Made by a program: the position numbers and the translations under genes. The notes below the pieces were generated by a model. It worked only from the letters and a program-made list of their open reading frames with translations. It had not been told where the DNA came from and searched no databases. Positions 25,703 through 34,890 of a stretch of DNA of 64,000 nt are shown here, one piece after another; position 1 is the stretch's first letter; each line of letters opens with the position of its first letter. Origin of the DNA: Guptibacillus hwajinpoensis. Its GTDB lineage: Bacteria > Bacillota > Bacilli > Bacillales > Guptibacillaceae. Where the stretch lies: contig NZ_LELK01000001.1 in NCBI RefSeq assembly GCF_001039475.1, positions 1,151,735 through 1,215,734 on the forward strand, read 5' to 3'.

Positions 25703-25903
25703 ATGCGAGTAAAATGCGTCCTATGTGATAAAATCGAAAATATTGATAGCGGAAGTCCACTTGCAAAGAAGCTTCGCAACAGACCGATCCACACCTACAT
25801 GTGTGATTCCTGCAATGAACGGATCGAAACTCGAACGAAAGAACGAAAGGATACAGGCGATTTCAAGCTTTATCATCAGGATGAGTCAAACGATGATTGG
25901 TAG
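25703..25903 (+). CDS. ylaI: YlaI, zinc-ribbon-like small protein (DUF2197)
   Basis: A 66-residue protein beginning MRVKCVLCDKIENID and containing RNRPIHTYMCDSCNERI. The two CxxC pairs form a probable zinc ribbon. It is very close to B. subtilis YlaI. GAGAGGTG precedes the ATG by 6 nt. The gene overlaps the next membrane protein gene by 11 nt, so they are cotranscribed. Function unknown. Confidence 0.9.
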   Translation: MRVKCVLCDKIENIDSGSPLAKKLRNRPIHTYMCDSCNERIETRTKERKDTGDFKLYHQDESNDDW

Positions 25904-26330
25904 AGTAAAGCTCGGACTAATTGCAGGAACAATTTCCGGCATTGCACTTGGTCTTATCTTAAAAGGAATCCAGGCTTTAACAGGTGACCTTGTGTACACG
26001 CTACTCCTAAATATCGACTTTATACCGATTATGGGGAGCATTAACTGGCCAGAAATAATCGAATTCGCATTCCATCTTATTATCTCATTAATAATCGGAG
26101 TTGTTTATAGTGTAGGTTGCGCCCGCTACTTCCCAGGAAGAAAGAAGGCCCAAGCAGTCTTAGCATACGTGCTGACCTTACCAACTGTTTTTCTTTACTT
26201 CCCATTAACTTACCTTGCTATTAAACCAACTCCCGACTTGATGGATCTTAGTGCAATCGGGTACTGGACTCTCGGACACGCCATTTATGCAGTGATTCTA
26301 TTTGCTGTGTATACAATGAATGAAAAGTAA
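25893..26330 (+). CDS. Integral membrane protein, YagU/DUF1440-like
   Basis: A 145-residue protein with four hydrophobic helices (GLIAGTISGIALGLILKGI, FAFHLIISLIIGVVYSVG, VLAYVLTLPTVFLYFPLTYLA, IGYWTLGHAIYAVILFAVY). ATG 25893 uses AGGATGAG inside the end of ylaI as ribosome binding site and starts 11 nt before the ylaI stop codon. The helix pattern and short conserved NW..I..FAFHLIIS resemble DUF1440-type membrane proteins, but this is a weak identification. Role unknown. Confidence 0.75.
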   Translation: MIGRVKLGLIAGTISGIALGLILKGIQALTGDLVYTLLLNIDFIPIMGSINWPEIIEFAFHLIISLIIGVVYSVGCARYFPGRKKAQAVLAYVLTLPTVFLYFPLTYLAIKPTPDLMDLSAIGYWTLGHAIYAVILFAVYTMNEK

Positions 26331-26339
26331 CTTGTTTTT

Positions 26340-26370
26340 AAGAAAGACGTGCACTCTGCACGTCTTTCTT
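26340..26370. terminator. Bidirectional terminator
   Basis: Stem AAGAAAGACGTGCA / TGCACGTCTTTCTT with loop CTC, between the membrane protein gene (+) and the gene ending at 26376 (-). Confidence 0.85.
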
Positions 26371-26375
26371 TCTAT

Positions 26376-26648
26376 TCATTGGTTGTACTTCGGTTCATTT
26401 TGGATCGAGAGTAGCAATGCATCAATGAGTTCAATAGGAAATTTCTTAAAATTCTGTTGATTGTTCATTTGATAGTTCACTACATAATAGTCGGTTGTAA
26501 CTTCAATCTTAATATCTGTTAACCCGTGATCTTCTATTAAGATCTCTTCGAAAAAACGACTCGTATCCTGTGCTGCTTGATCGGTCTCTCTCTCCTCGGC
26601 AACTACTTTAATGCTAAGCCAATTATACATCGCATCCTGAAGATTCAA
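26376..26648 (-). CDS. Conserved small hypothetical protein downstream of ylaH
   Basis: A 90-residue acidic soluble protein starting at TTG 26648, with GGAGGG 5 nt upstream. It begins MNLQDAMYNWLSIKVVAEERETDQAAQDT and has no cysteine, signal peptide or catalytic motif. It follows ylaH at 23 bp and probably shares its transcript. I do not recognise the family; the alternating hydrophobic pattern suggests an alpha/beta fold. Confidence 0.7.
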   Translation of the reverse strand: MNLQDAMYNWLSIKVVAEERETDQAAQDTSRFFEEILIEDHGLTDIKIEVTTDYYVVNYQMNNQQNFKKFPIELIDALLLSIQNEPKYNQ

Positions 26649-26671
26649 ATGTTCCCTCCGGGTATTTGACG

Positions 26672-26992
26672 TTAAGCTTCTTTATTCTTGGATTGGTGAA
26701 GTCTAACCTTATAAATAATTAATACGACAGCTGAGGCCACTAATCCTTCAGCAACAGGTAATCCTATTCCAAAAAAGGTTAATGGGAAGCAGCCAATCAC
26801 AAGTACTGCGTAGATTATTGCGTTTTTCAATACTGGTAATTTCTTAGCGAAACCAAGACGATAAACGACTATACATAGCGCAACGATAATCGCATAAAGC
26901 AAATAAAAGCCTACCGTCATATTGTCTTCAATTCCTACTAATTTCGCAAAAAAGGAAAGGTCATTGGATGCTATTGCAGGTTCAGTATTCAC
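26672..26992 (-). CDS. ylaH: YlaH-like membrane protein
   Basis: A 106-residue protein with three transmembrane helices (VGFYLLYAIIVALCIVVYRLG, NAIIYAVLVIGCFPLTFFGIG, EGLVASAVVLIIYKV) and a basic C-terminus. It matches the YlaH-like family of Bacillaceae in length, topology and position. GTG start with GGGGGTG upstream. Function unknown. Confidence 0.87.
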   Translation of the reverse strand: MNTEPAIASNDLSFFAKLVGIEDNMTVGFYLLYAIIVALCIVVYRLGFAKKLPVLKNAIIYAVLVIGCFPLTFFGIGLPVAEGLVASAVVLIIYKVRLHQSKNKEA

Positions 26993-27077
26993 TTTGACAC
27001 CCCCAGATTAATATCAACTTTATCACAGCTCATTTGATGTATGTACCTTATTTCATTGTATTAAATTCTAATAAAAA

Positions 27078-27131
27078 GGCTATGTTAACTCATATTGTTG
27101 ATTTCTCGATTTTTGGCTCATTAACATAGCC
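27078..27131 (+). repeat. MITE-2 copy, 54-bp minimal form
   Basis: Starts GGCTATGTTAACTC, contains the family core TTGATTTCTCGATTTTTGGC and ends ATTAACATAGCC, so the two ends are inverted repeats while nearly all internal sequence is deleted. It lies directly upstream (plus-strand sense) of the typA terminator. Flanks are A-rich and no exact target duplication is visible. Confidence 0.7.
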
Positions 27132-27140
27132 AAAAAAAAA

Positions 27141-27171
27141 GCGATTCAAAAGGATGCCCCTTTTGAATCGC
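27141..27171 (-). terminator. Terminator of typA
   Basis: GCGATTCAAAAGG / CCTTTTGAATCGC with loop ATGCC. Nine A residues at 27132-27140 give the U-tract on the minus strand. Confidence 0.88.
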
Positions 27172-27182
27172 CTTAGACACCC

Positions 27183-29015
27183 TTACTGGGCTGTTTTTTT
27201 CTTTTTAGCGTTCTTTTCACGTTCGTTTTTATCAAGAATTTTCTTACGAAGACGGATTGAATCCGGCGTTACTTCGCAATACTCATCATCGTTCAAGTAT
27301 TCAAGTGCTTCTTCAAGCGTTAGAACGCGAGGCTTCTTCATGGATACCGTTTGGTCTTTGTTAGCTGAACGCATGTTAGTCATTTGCTTCACTTTAACAA
27401 TGTTAACTGTGATGTCATTCTCACGCGTATGCTCACCAACAATCATACCTTCGTATACTTCAGTACCTGGAGCTACGAATATTGTACCGCGGTCTTCAAC
27501 ACCCATAATGCCGTATTCTGATGCTTTTCCTTTTTCCATGGAAACAAGCACACCAGCACGACGTCCACCTACACGGCCGCTAATAAGAGGCATATACGTT
27601 TCAAATGTGTGGTTGATAATACCATATCCGCGAGTTTGTGTAAGGAACTCAGTTGAGTAACCAATCAAACCACGTGCAGGTACCATAAACTCAAGACGAA
27701 CTTGGCCTGAACCGTTGTTCACCATGTTGACCATTTCACCTTTACGCTCACCAAGTGATTCCATTACAGAACCAGTGTAGTCTTCAGGTACGTCGATTTG
27801 AACGCGTTCAACAGGCTCACTTGCAACACCGTTTACTTCTCGTACGATAACTTCAGGTTTTGAAACTTGAAGCTCAAATCCTTCACGACGCATGTTCTCA
27901 ATCAGGATTGAAAGGTGAAGCTCACCACGTCCTGATACAACCCATGCATCTGGAGAATCTGTGTTCTCAACGCGTAGACTTACGTCTGTCTCAAGCTGTG
28001 CTCTAAGACGCTCTTCAATTTTACGACTTGTAATATACTTACCTTCTTTACCAGCAAAAGGACTGTTGTTTACAAGGAACGTCATTTGTAGAGTTGGCTC
28101 ATCAATGCGCAGGATTGGAAGTGCTTCCTGATGATCATATGGACAAACTGTTTCTCCAACGTTGATCTCTTCCATACCAGATACTGCAACGAGGTCTCCA
28201 GCTTTTGCTTCTTCAATCTCTGTTCGTTTCAAACCAATGAAACCGAAGAGCTTTGTTACTCTAAATTGTTTAACTGTTCCATCAACCTTCATCAATGCAA
28301 CTTGTTGGCCGACTTTCATGGTTCCTCTAAACACACGTCCGATACCAATTCTTCCAAGGTAATCGTTGTAGTCAAGAAGTGTGATCTGGAATTGAAGTGG
28401 CTCATCACTATTGTCAATTGGCGCAGGAATGTTATCGATAATTGTGTTCATAAGAACTTTCATATCGTCATCTTGCACTTCAGGATCAAGGCTAGCCGTA
28501 CCGTTAATTGCAGATGCATATACAACAGGGAAGTCAAGCTGATCTTCATCTGCTCCAAGATCAATAAATAAATCAACGACTTCATCCACAACTTCCTCAG
28601 GACGTGCTGCAGGACGGTCAATTTTGTTAAGAACTACGATTGGTGTAAGTTTCTGCTCAAGAGCTTTCTTAAGCACGAAACGCGTCTGTGGCATACAGCC
28701 TTCATAAGCGTCAACAACTAGAAGAACACCATCTACCATTTTCATGATACGTTCAACTTCACCACCGAAGTCAGCGTGTCCAGGTGTATCCATAATGTTG
28801 ATTCGTTTGTCTTCATAGTTAATTGCCGTATTTTTAGCAAGGATTGTAATCCCGCGTTCTCTTTCAAGGTCATTCGAATCCATCGCACGTTCGCTTACTT
28901 GCTCGTTGTCACGGAATGTACCTGACTGATGTAGCATTTGGTCTACCAGCGTCGTTTTACCGTGGTCAACGTGGGCAATGATTGCGATGTTACGAATATC
29001 TTCTCTTATTGCCAT
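27183..29015 (-). CDS. typA: TypA/BipA translational GTPase
   Basis: A 610-residue ribosome-associated GTPase of the EF-G group. G1 [17 protein letters not shown]3 [12 protein letters not shown] and G4 [12 protein letters not shown] are in the first 140 residues; domains II, III and V follow, then the BipA-specific C-terminal domain ([40 protein letters not shown]). It acts in ribosome assembly and stress or cold adaptation. GAGGAGAG precedes the ATG. Monocistronic, divergent from ylaF. Confidence 0.97.
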   Translation of the reverse strand: MAIREDIRNIAIIAHVDHGKTTLVDQMLHQSGTFRDNEQVSERAMDSNDLERERGITILAKNTAINYEDKRINIMDTPGHADFGGEVERIMKMVDGVLLVVDAYEGCMPQTRFVLKKALEQKLTPIVVLNKIDRPAARPEEVVDEVVDLFIDLGADEDQLDFPVVYASAINGTASLDPEVQDDDMKVLMNTIIDNIPAPIDNSDEPLQFQITLLDYNDYLGRIGIGRVFRGTMKVGQQVALMKVDGTVKQFRVTKLFGFIGLKRTEIEEAKAGDLVAVSGMEEINVGETVCPYDHQEALPILRIDEPTLQMTFLVNNSPFAGKEGKYITSRKIEERLRAQLETDVSLRVENTDSPDAWVVSGRGELHLSILIENMRREGFELQVSKPEVIVREVNGVASEPVERVQIDVPEDYTGSVMESLGERKGEMVNMVNNGSGQVRLEFMVPARGLIGYSTEFLTQTRGYGIINHTFETYMPLISGRVGGRRAGVLVSMEKGKASEYGIMGVEDRGTIFVAPGTEVYEGMIVGEHTRENDITVNIVKVKQMTNMRSANKDQTVSMKKPRVLTLEEALEYLNDDEYCEVTPDSIRLRKKILDKNEREKNAKKKKTAQ

Positions 29016-29166
29016 TAATTATTCTCTCCTCGTATTCTCGTCTTATATCTGACGATAAACTCAATAACTAGACCATTATAACACATATATTGCTTTACGC
29101 GAAATTTCTCTTCTTTCACCATGAACCTGGTTATTGTACACTAGTATTATAAAGGGGGCTTTCCGC

Positions 29167-29340
29167 ATGAACAAGCATAATTTCCTTTTACTCTTAATGG
29201 CCATTCTAGCGGTTGCGAGTATGTGCGCAATCGGCGTATCTATAGCTGAACAAAGCTGGATCGGTGGGATTCTTTCTTTTCTTGGAGTAGGTTTCTTTAT
29301 GGGAATGGGCTTTCGAATTAAACGAAAAGCAGAACAGTAA
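29167..29340 (+). CDS. ylaF: YlaF-like small membrane protein (DUF5325)
   Basis: A 57-residue protein with two transmembrane helices (FLLLLMAILAVASMCAIGVSI and GGILSFLGVGFFMGMGF) and a basic tail RIKRKAEQ. Size, topology, the (A/S)E(Q/R)S motif between helices and the position divergent from typA match YlaF of Bacillus. AAAGGGGG is 8 nt before the ATG. Function unknown. Confidence 0.82.
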   Translation: MNKHNFLLLLMAILAVASMCAIGVSIAEQSWIGGILSFLGVGFFMGMGFRIKRKAEQ

Positions 29341-29345
29341 CCGAT

Positions 29346-29383
29346 AAACAGAGCTGTTTTTCAATAGCTCTGTTTATTTTTTT
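29346..29383 (+). terminator. Terminator of ylaF
   Basis: AAACAGAGCT / AGCTCTGTTT with a 10-nt loop and a T-rich tail. Confidence 0.75.
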
Positions 29384-29388
29384 GTTAA

Positions 29389-29847
29389 TTATCCAGGATG
29401 AACAAAAATTAGATAGTTACCCTTTTCTTGTTTCTCAATACCGTATTGTTCAAATCCGCTTTGTCCTAGAAAAAGACTCCAATCATTCATGTCGTATGGA
29501 ATGCCAGCAAAAACGACATCAGCAAATTCTCCAGTTATTTCTTGAATAACCTCACGTCCAATCCCTTCACGTCTACATTCGGGACGAACGACGATCATGC
29601 CAATCCAAGGTTTATGATTAGATGGTGCTTTGTTTAGCACGCATGTTATTGCTACCGGTTCGTTATTCTTAAGCCATACTTGAAAAACACAACCCATTCC
29701 TTCATACATCTGGACATAGGAAATCAAATCTTCCTCACTAGGTAGTCTGCCCAGTTCCTCTAATAGCCATTTATGATCAGAGCTTGTCCATTCAAAGAGA
29801 TAATCAACAAGGCTTCCATCAAACTCTTTACGATGAACTCCAATCAT
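29389..29847 (-). CDS. GNAT-family acetyltransferase
   Basis: A 152-residue protein with the acetyl-CoA motif A region IGMIVVRPECRREGIGREVIQEI (R-x-x-G-I-G). The N-terminal half has little similarity to named enzymes, so the substrate is unknown. The ATG overlaps the stop of the upstream inositol monophosphatase gene by 4 nt, implying coupled translation. This pairing with yktC is not in B. subtilis as far as I recall. Confidence 0.82.
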   Translation of the reverse strand: MIGVHRKEFDGSLVDYLFEWTSSDHKWLLEELGRLPSEEDLISYVQMYEGMGCVFQVWLKNNEPVAITCVLNKAPSNHKPWIGMIVVRPECRREGIGREVIQEITGEFADVVFAGIPYDMNDWSLFLGQSGFEQYGIEKQEKGNYLIFVHPG

Positions 29848-30686
29848 TTCGTTGAAGGCGTCTTCAAATAATAGTTCTGATCAAGAGCAGGTTGTATGTA
29901 ATCTTTTTGCACTTGAGAATGGAATGTTTCGTTACCTACAAAAATCGTGTTTTTATCTAGAAGGTTAATGGGCTTGTTATCAACGGTTGTACATACACCG
30001 CCTGCTTCCTCAATCAGTAATTTCCCTGCAGCGAAATCCCAGGGCGCAAGGCGCAACGACACATACCCGTCCAGTCTACCTGCAGCAACATAAGCCATTT
30101 CAATGGCAGCACTTCCGTAAGATCTGGTTCCTCTGATTTTTTTTAACAGTGGTGAAAATGTTCTCGGATCTATGCGGTGGTTCTCTGTTACCCACGTTGC
30201 ATTAATAGCAAGAAGGGATTCAGAAAGCTTAACAGGTTCCAGTGGTTTTAATTTCTCATTATTTAAATATAACCCTGTCCCTTTCGAACAATGGTATAGC
30301 TCATCCTTTGTTACATCATAGATAAAAGCGGCTTTTCCAACCCCATCTTCATAAATCCCGATAGAGATTGCAAAATTCGTTTGCTGATGAACGAAATTCA
30401 TCGTTCCATCAATAGGATCAAGAAACCAAATCACTCCGCTCAAATCTTCAACTTGATCTCCGAAGCCTTCTTCTCCCATGATCCTGTGGCTAGGATATAT
30501 CTTCTTAATGCGTTCAATAAAAAACTTCTCTGTTTCCTTATCAATATCCGTTACAAGATCATTCGGGTTGCTTTTCGTATCAATTGCAAAGGAGGTTGTA
30601 AAAGAAGCAATGATTTCTTCACCCGCTTCACGAATCCACCCTTTTGCATCTTCATATATCTGATTCCAGTTGGTTTCTAGTGTCAT
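29844..30686 (-). CDS. yktC: Inositol monophosphatase family protein (YktC)
   Basis: A 280-residue Mg-dependent, lithium-sensitive-type phosphatase. Motifs: MGEEGFGD (metal Glu), WFLDPIDGTMNFVHQ (metal Asp and Thr), and WDFAAGKLLIEEAGG (third metal Asp). In B. subtilis YktC hydrolyses inositol monophosphates and related sugar phosphates. GGAGAACG precedes the ATG. It is the first gene of a pair with the acetyltransferase at 29389. Confidence 0.93.
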   Translation of the reverse strand: MTLETNWNQIYEDAKGWIREAGEEIIASFTTSFAIDTKSNPNDLVTDIDKETEKFFIERIKKIYPSHRIMGEEGFGDQVEDLSGVIWFLDPIDGTMNFVHQQTNFAISIGIYEDGVGKAAFIYDVTKDELYHCSKGTGLYLNNEKLKPLEPVKLSESLLAINATWVTENHRIDPRTFSPLLKKIRGTRSYGSAAIEMAYVAAGRLDGYVSLRLAPWDFAAGKLLIEEAGGVCTTVDNKPINLLDKNTIFVGNETFHSQVQKDYIQPALDQNYYLKTPSTK

Positions 30687-30750
30687 GATTCGTTCTCCTT
30701 TAACTATAATTTCATTCTATATATATTATTATGACAGGAAAAACAGAAAA

Positions 30751-30775
30751 AACGAACCTTTTTGCAAGGTTCGTT
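30751..30775 (-). terminator. Terminator of the YkzI-like gene
   Basis: AACGAACCTT / AAGGTTCGTT with loop TTTGC, adjacent to A-rich sequence on the left (U-tract on the minus strand). Confidence 0.8.
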
Positions 30776-30777
30776 CA

Positions 30778-30966
30778 TCATGCCTCTAATCGAATCATTT
30801 CCTGCCTTAACAGTTCAAGCTTTCCTTTGCATCGTTTCATCTCATCTTTATCACTAGCCGTCATTGCATCGTGTAGTGTTGCCAATTCATAGTCAATTTC
30901 CATTCTCAGCACCGGAATCCGTTTTTCTGCCTCGTTTCTCTGCAATGACTGAATCACTTGTTTCAT
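30778..30966 (-). CDS. YkzI-like small helical protein
   Basis: A 62-residue highly charged protein predicted to be all-helical (QSLQRNEAEKRIPVLRMEID, KCKGKLELLRQEMIRLEA-like end). Size and position between yktB and yktC suggest B. subtilis YkzI, a protein of unknown function. GGGGTG precedes the ATG by 9 nt. A strong terminator follows the stop. Confidence 0.72.
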   Translation of the reverse strand: MKQVIQSLQRNEAEKRIPVLRMEIDYELATLHDAMTASDKDEMKRCKGKLELLRQEMIRLEA

Positions 30967-31224
30967 GGTAACCTACACCCCTCTTCTTTTCATTTAAGCA
31001 GTATATGCGATACCAGAACATAAAACTGAATATTCTGATATTTCTGCTTTGATTACTATATCTTATGCCTTCTCTTCCAACTATGCAACCTCTTTATTTG
31101 TTAGTATTTTTCCTCTTTTGCGTATTTTTCAAACCTAGGTATGTGCATAAAGCGTCAACTTTCATACTCAACCCTTTTATATGATAAACTATGAGCATCA
31201 TATATTGTCATACTGGAGGTTATT

Positions 31225-31854
31225 ATGTCATTTAATGGATTTACACTTAGCGATTTTGATGCATTCCAAATTGAAGGGTTAGAATCAAGAATGGAAGCAA
31301 TTCAAGAACGCATTCAGCCAAAATTCATAGAAATTAGTAAAGGTGTTCAAAGTGAGTTAGAAATACTTACAGGAAATGAAATGCACTTGCACATTGCAAA
31401 ACATGCACGGCGTACAAAAAACCCGCCAGTTGATACATGGATGGCGTTTTCAGATAGCAAACGTGGTTATAAGATGCTTCCTCATTTCCAAATTGGGTTG
31501 TTTGATGATCACGTCTTTATCTGGTTAGCTTATATATACGAATTACCCGGAAAGCAAGAAATGGCTACTATGTTTCTAGATCATCTTAATGAAATTCACA
31601 AACGAATTCCGTCATCCTACATGATTTCTACTGATCACACCAAAAAAGGTGCTAGTGAAATAGTCAAAGACGCAGATTTAGAAAAGGTTCTCACACGTTT
31701 TCGAGATGTTAAAAAAGGCGAGTTCTTAGTCGGTCGACATATTTCTAGTGATGATCCAATCCTTAAAGATGGAGATAAGTTTATTGCTGCTGTTAAAGAA
31801 ACCTTCGAAACAGTAATGCCAATTTATAAACTTTCTTTAGAAGAAAGCAAATAG
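31225..31854 (+). CDS. yktB: YktB, UPF0637/DUF1054 protein
   Basis: A 209-residue soluble protein beginning MSFNGFTLSDFDAFQIEGLE, with GGAGG 6 nt upstream. Family blocks are HLHIAKHARRTKNPPVDTWMAF, HFQIGLFDDHVFIWLA and the Lys/Asp-rich C-terminus. A structure exists for the family but no activity is known. It is convergent with yktA and closed by a bidirectional terminator. Confidence 0.92.
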   Translation: MSFNGFTLSDFDAFQIEGLESRMEAIQERIQPKFIEISKGVQSELEILTGNEMHLHIAKHARRTKNPPVDTWMAFSDSKRGYKMLPHFQIGLFDDHVFIWLAYIYELPGKQEMATMFLDHLNEIHKRIPSSYMISTDHTKKGASEIVKDADLEKVLTRFRDVKKGEFLVGRHISSDDPILKDGDKFIAAVKETFETVMPIYKLSLEESK

Positions 31855-31880
31855 AACCAGGAGGCATTGCCTCCTGGTTC
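31854..31880. terminator. Bidirectional terminator of yktB and yktA
   Basis: GAACCAGGAGGC / GCCTCCTGGTTC with loop ATT. It starts at the yktB stop codon and reaches the yktA stop codon. Confidence 0.82.
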
Positions 31881-32152
31881 TATTTATTCATTAACACCTT
31901 GTCACGTTCCGTTTCTCTCGCTTCTTTTACGGTATGATAAGTTGAATAGCCTGTTTCCCTATCAAATTGTTTAAACAGCTGTTTTTCTTCGGACTTAGAT
32001 GGTACAACATCTTTAAATTCATGATATGCACTAACTAATTGCCCTTTATTAACTCCGTTATCGTAAGCTTTCTCGATTAATTGGAAAAAGGAAACCACCT
32101 TAATAACTTCTTCTTTGCTCCACTCAATCGAAAGCGGGTATTGCACTTCCAT
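31880..32152 (-). CDS. yktA: YktA, UPF0223 protein
   Basis: A 90-residue helical protein of the UPF0223 family: MEVQYPLSIEWSKEEVIKVVSFF at the start and KQFDRETGYSTYHTVKEA near the end. ATG 32152 is chosen since AAAGGGGA is 6 nt upstream and the start matches B. subtilis YktA; upstream in-frame ATGs overlap the preceding gene. Only 2 bp separate it from the enzyme gene at 32155, so they form an operon. Function unknown. Confidence 0.9.
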   Translation of the reverse strand: MEVQYPLSIEWSKEEVIKVVSFFQLIEKAYDNGVNKGQLVSAYHEFKDVVPSKSEEKQLFKQFDRETGYSTYHTVKEARETERDKVLMNK

Positions 32153-32154
32153 TC

Positions 32155-33120
32155 TCATTCCCCTTTCATAAAGTTCCATTTTGATATTATTTGTTCTGCT
32201 TCAAGATCAATCCGATCAAATAATTCTTGAACGGATGGCACATCGTTAATTGCACCAATTACTTGGCCTGCCCAAGCAAATCCTTCTTCTTCTCTGCCTT
32301 CATAAATAAACTTCCTGTTCGCTTCACCACTTATGTATGGTTTAAGTCTTTCATAGTCGCCGTTATCAATCTCATTGATTTGATCAGTGAACGAATTTCG
32401 AATGACTCTTGCTGGGGCGCCAATACTCCTTTTAATAATAGCAGTATCTGTTTCACTACTTGCAAGTATTCTTTCCTTATAGTTAGTATGAGCGTGTGTG
32501 CATTCCTTTGTTGCAATAAACCTTGTCCCCATCTCTATACCTTCTGCACCAAGCGCAAGTGAGGCCATCAATCCACGACCGTTAGCAATTCCCCCAGATG
32601 CAATTACTGGAATAGAAAGAGCATCTACAACTTGAGGAACAAGCACCATTGTACCCGTGTCTTCTTTCCCAAGGTGACCTCCACCTTCTTGACCAACTAC
32701 CATGACTGCAGCGGCACCTAATTCCTCAGCTTTGAGAGCTTGTCGTTTACCTGCTGTTAATACGAGGACCTTAACTTCTGTTCCTTTTACAAGATCGAAA
32801 ATGGGTTTTGGGTTCCCTCCTGTAACAGAGATAATCGTTATTCCTTCATCCAAAGCAGCTTCAATCATATGTTCAAAAGGTCTTCCGTGTTGCCCAATTG
32901 CAAAGTTCACTGCAAATGGCCTGGATGTCTTTCTTTTTGTTAGCTTAATTTCTTCCCTTAATTGTTCTGCTGAGTCCATCGACATAGCCGTTAATTGACC
33001 AAGACCGCCTGCATTGCTAACAGCAGAAGCAAGCTCATGGTATGCAAGATATGCAAGGCCACCCTGGATAATTGGACGTTCAATTCCAAGTAATTTAGTT
33101 AGACGAGTATTCCACTTCAT
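32155..33120 (-). CDS. Nitronate monooxygenase / 2-nitropropane dioxygenase-like flavoprotein
   Basis: A 321-residue FMN-dependent TIM barrel. Conserved parts: RPIIQGGLAYLAYHELASAVSNAGGLGQL, the central GQEGGGHLG phosphate-binding loop, PVIASGGIANGRGLMASLALGAEGIEMGTRF and IGAPARVIRN. The family includes nitronate monooxygenases and FabK-type enoyl-ACP reductases; the sequence does not settle which, although the position away from fab genes favours the former. CAAGGAGAGG precedes the ATG. Operon with yktA. Confidence 0.88.
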   Translation of the reverse strand: MKWNTRLTKLLGIERPIIQGGLAYLAYHELASAVSNAGGLGQLTAMSMDSAEQLREEIKLTKRKTSRPFAVNFAIGQHGRPFEHMIEAALDEGITIISVTGGNPKPIFDLVKGTEVKVLVLTAGKRQALKAEELGAAAVMVVGQEGGGHLGKEDTGTMVLVPQVVDALSIPVIASGGIANGRGLMASLALGAEGIEMGTRFIATKECTHAHTNYKERILASSETDTAIIKRSIGAPARVIRNSFTDQINEIDNGDYERLKPYISGEANRKFIYEGREEEGFAWAGQVIGAINDVPSVQELFDRIDLEAEQIISKWNFMKGE

Positions 33121-33208
33121 TGTTATCCTCTCCTTGTTTTAGACAATTCGAGAATCGACTTAAAAGTCCTCTTTACACTAGTAATGATGTGGTCCATGAA
33201 AATAAAAC

Positions 33209-33237
33209 TTGCAAATTATGTTCCAGGTGATTATACT
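33209..33237 (+). promoter_or_regulatory. Candidate sigma-A promoter of speA
   Basis: TTGCAA (33209-33214), 17-bp spacer, TATACT (33232-33237), about 140 bp upstream of the speA start. It is the best match in this gap; the 5' leader would be ~135 nt. Confidence 0.5.
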
Positions 33238-33380
33238 CAGTTTGTTTAAGGAATACGTAGGGGAAAATGTCACTATAAAAGAAATATACTACATGAAGTT
33301 TAATTCCATAACAACTAGGCTTTCCATTCTATACTGTGGAGAGCTTTATCTTTTAAAGTATAAATAAAGAGGTGCTGAAT

Positions 33381-34856
33381 TTGCAACAAAACGAAACACC
33401 ACTATTTACCGGTTTAGTAAACCACGCTACTAAAAACCCGATTCAATTTCATATACCCGGACACAAAAAAGGGAAAGGAATGGATCCTGAATTTCGTTCC
33501 TTTATTGGGGATAACGCCCTATCAATTGATTTAATTAATATTCAACCTCTCGATGATCTACATCATCCTCATGGCATGATTAAGAAAGCGCAGGATCTTG
33601 CAGCTGAAGCATTTGGAGCCGATGCAACGTTCTTTTCAGTTCAGGGGACAAGTGGAGCCATTATGACGATGGTAATGACGGTTTGTTCGCCTGGAGATAA
33701 AATTATTGTTCCAAGAAACGTTCATAAGTCCGTTATGTCTGCCATTATCTTCTCGGGTGCAACTCCAGTGTTCATTCACCCTGAAATAGATCCAAAGCTT
33801 GGCATATCACACGGCATTACACCAAATGCAGTTAAAAAAGCACTTGAACAGCACCCAGATGCAAAAGGCGTACTTGTCATCAATCCAACTTATTTTGGAA
33901 TATCAGCGAATCTTGAAGAAATTGTTTCAATCTCTCACGATTATGATGTTCCTGTATTAGTAGATGAAGCTCATGGTGTTCATATTCATTTCCATGATCG
34001 TCTTCCCCTTTCAGCTATGCAAGCTGGAGCTGATATGGCAGCTACAAGTGTGCACAAGCTTGGTGGGTCGATGACTCAAAGCTCTGTGCTAAATGTTAAG
34101 GAAGGTCTTATATCTGCAAAGCGTGTCCAAACCATTATTAGTATGTTAACGACTACCTCTACTTCTTACCTTCTCCTCGCTTCACTTGATGTAGCGAGAA
34201 AGAGACTTGTGATGGACGGTTATGAACTGATTGAGCAGTCCATTCAACTAGCAGAAAAAACGCGTGAAGAGATCAATGGGATCTCTCCGCTATATTGTGT
34301 AGGGAAAGAAATTCTTGGGACAGATGCTACGTATGATTACGACCCTACAAAACTGATTATTTCAGTTCATGACCTTGGCATTACAGGATACGAAGCAGAG
34401 GTATGGTTACGAAAAGAAGCAAATTTAGAAGTTGAGCTTTCAGACTTATATAATCTTCTTTGCATCGTTACGCCCGGAGATACTGAGGAAACAACAAGTG
34501 CACTTGTTTATGCGTTAAAAGATATGGTAGAAGCATTTCGAGAATCAGGAGGAGAAACAACGAAGAAATTTGATGTTCATGCGCCAGATATTCCAATTCT
34601 AGCTGTTTCGCCACGAGATGCTTTCTATTCAGAAACAGAGGTCATTCCATTTAAAGAATCAGCGGGTAGAACGATTGCTGAATTCGTAATGGTATATCCA
34701 CCAGGCATTCCAATTTTCATCCCCGGTGAAGTGATTACGGAAGAAAATCTTCAATATATAGATGAGAACATTGAAGCCGGGCTTCCTGTACAAGGACCAG
34801 AAGATGATGAATTGAAGATGATTCGTGTTATAAAAGAATATAAGGCAATTAAATAA
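33381..34856 (+). CDS. speA: Arginine decarboxylase, PLP-dependent
   Basis: A 491-residue fold-type I ornithine/lysine/arginine decarboxylase that makes agmatine for polyamine synthesis in Bacillus. The PLP lysine lies in ATSVHKLGGSMTQSS; VLVDEAHGVHIHFH carries the cofactor Asp and His; the N-terminal QFHIPGHKKGKGMDPEF is a family hallmark. TTG 33381 is chosen because AAAGAGGTG ends 6 nt before it and the start aligns with B. subtilis SpeA (490 residues). It is convergent with the SR1P-like gene, as in B. subtilis. Confidence 0.95.
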   Translation: MQQNETPLFTGLVNHATKNPIQFHIPGHKKGKGMDPEFRSFIGDNALSIDLINIQPLDDLHHPHGMIKKAQDLAAEAFGADATFFSVQGTSGAIMTMVMTVCSPGDKIIVPRNVHKSVMSAIIFSGATPVFIHPEIDPKLGISHGITPNAVKKALEQHPDAKGVLVINPTYFGISANLEEIVSISHDYDVPVLVDEAHGVHIHFHDRLPLSAMQAGADMAATSVHKLGGSMTQSSVLNVKEGLISAKRVQTIISMLTTTSTSYLLLASLDVARKRLVMDGYELIEQSIQLAEKTREEINGISPLYCVGKEILGTDATYDYDPTKLIISVHDLGITGYEAEVWLRKEANLEVELSDLYNLLCIVTPGDTEETTSALVYALKDMVEAFRESGGETTKKFDVHAPDIPILAVSPRDAFYSETEVIPFKESAGRTIAEFVMVYPPGIPIFIPGEVITEENLQYIDENIEAGLPVQGPEDDELKMIRVIKEYKAIK

Positions 34857-34887
34857 GAGGTAGCCATTTGGCCACCTCTTATTTATT
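34854..34887. terminator. Bidirectional terminator between speA and sr1
   Basis: AAGAGGTAGCC pairs with GGCCACCTCTT around ATTT, starting at the speA stop codon and followed by ATTTATT. On the minus strand it would end the sr1 transcript. Confidence 0.8.
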
Positions 34888-34890
34888 ATC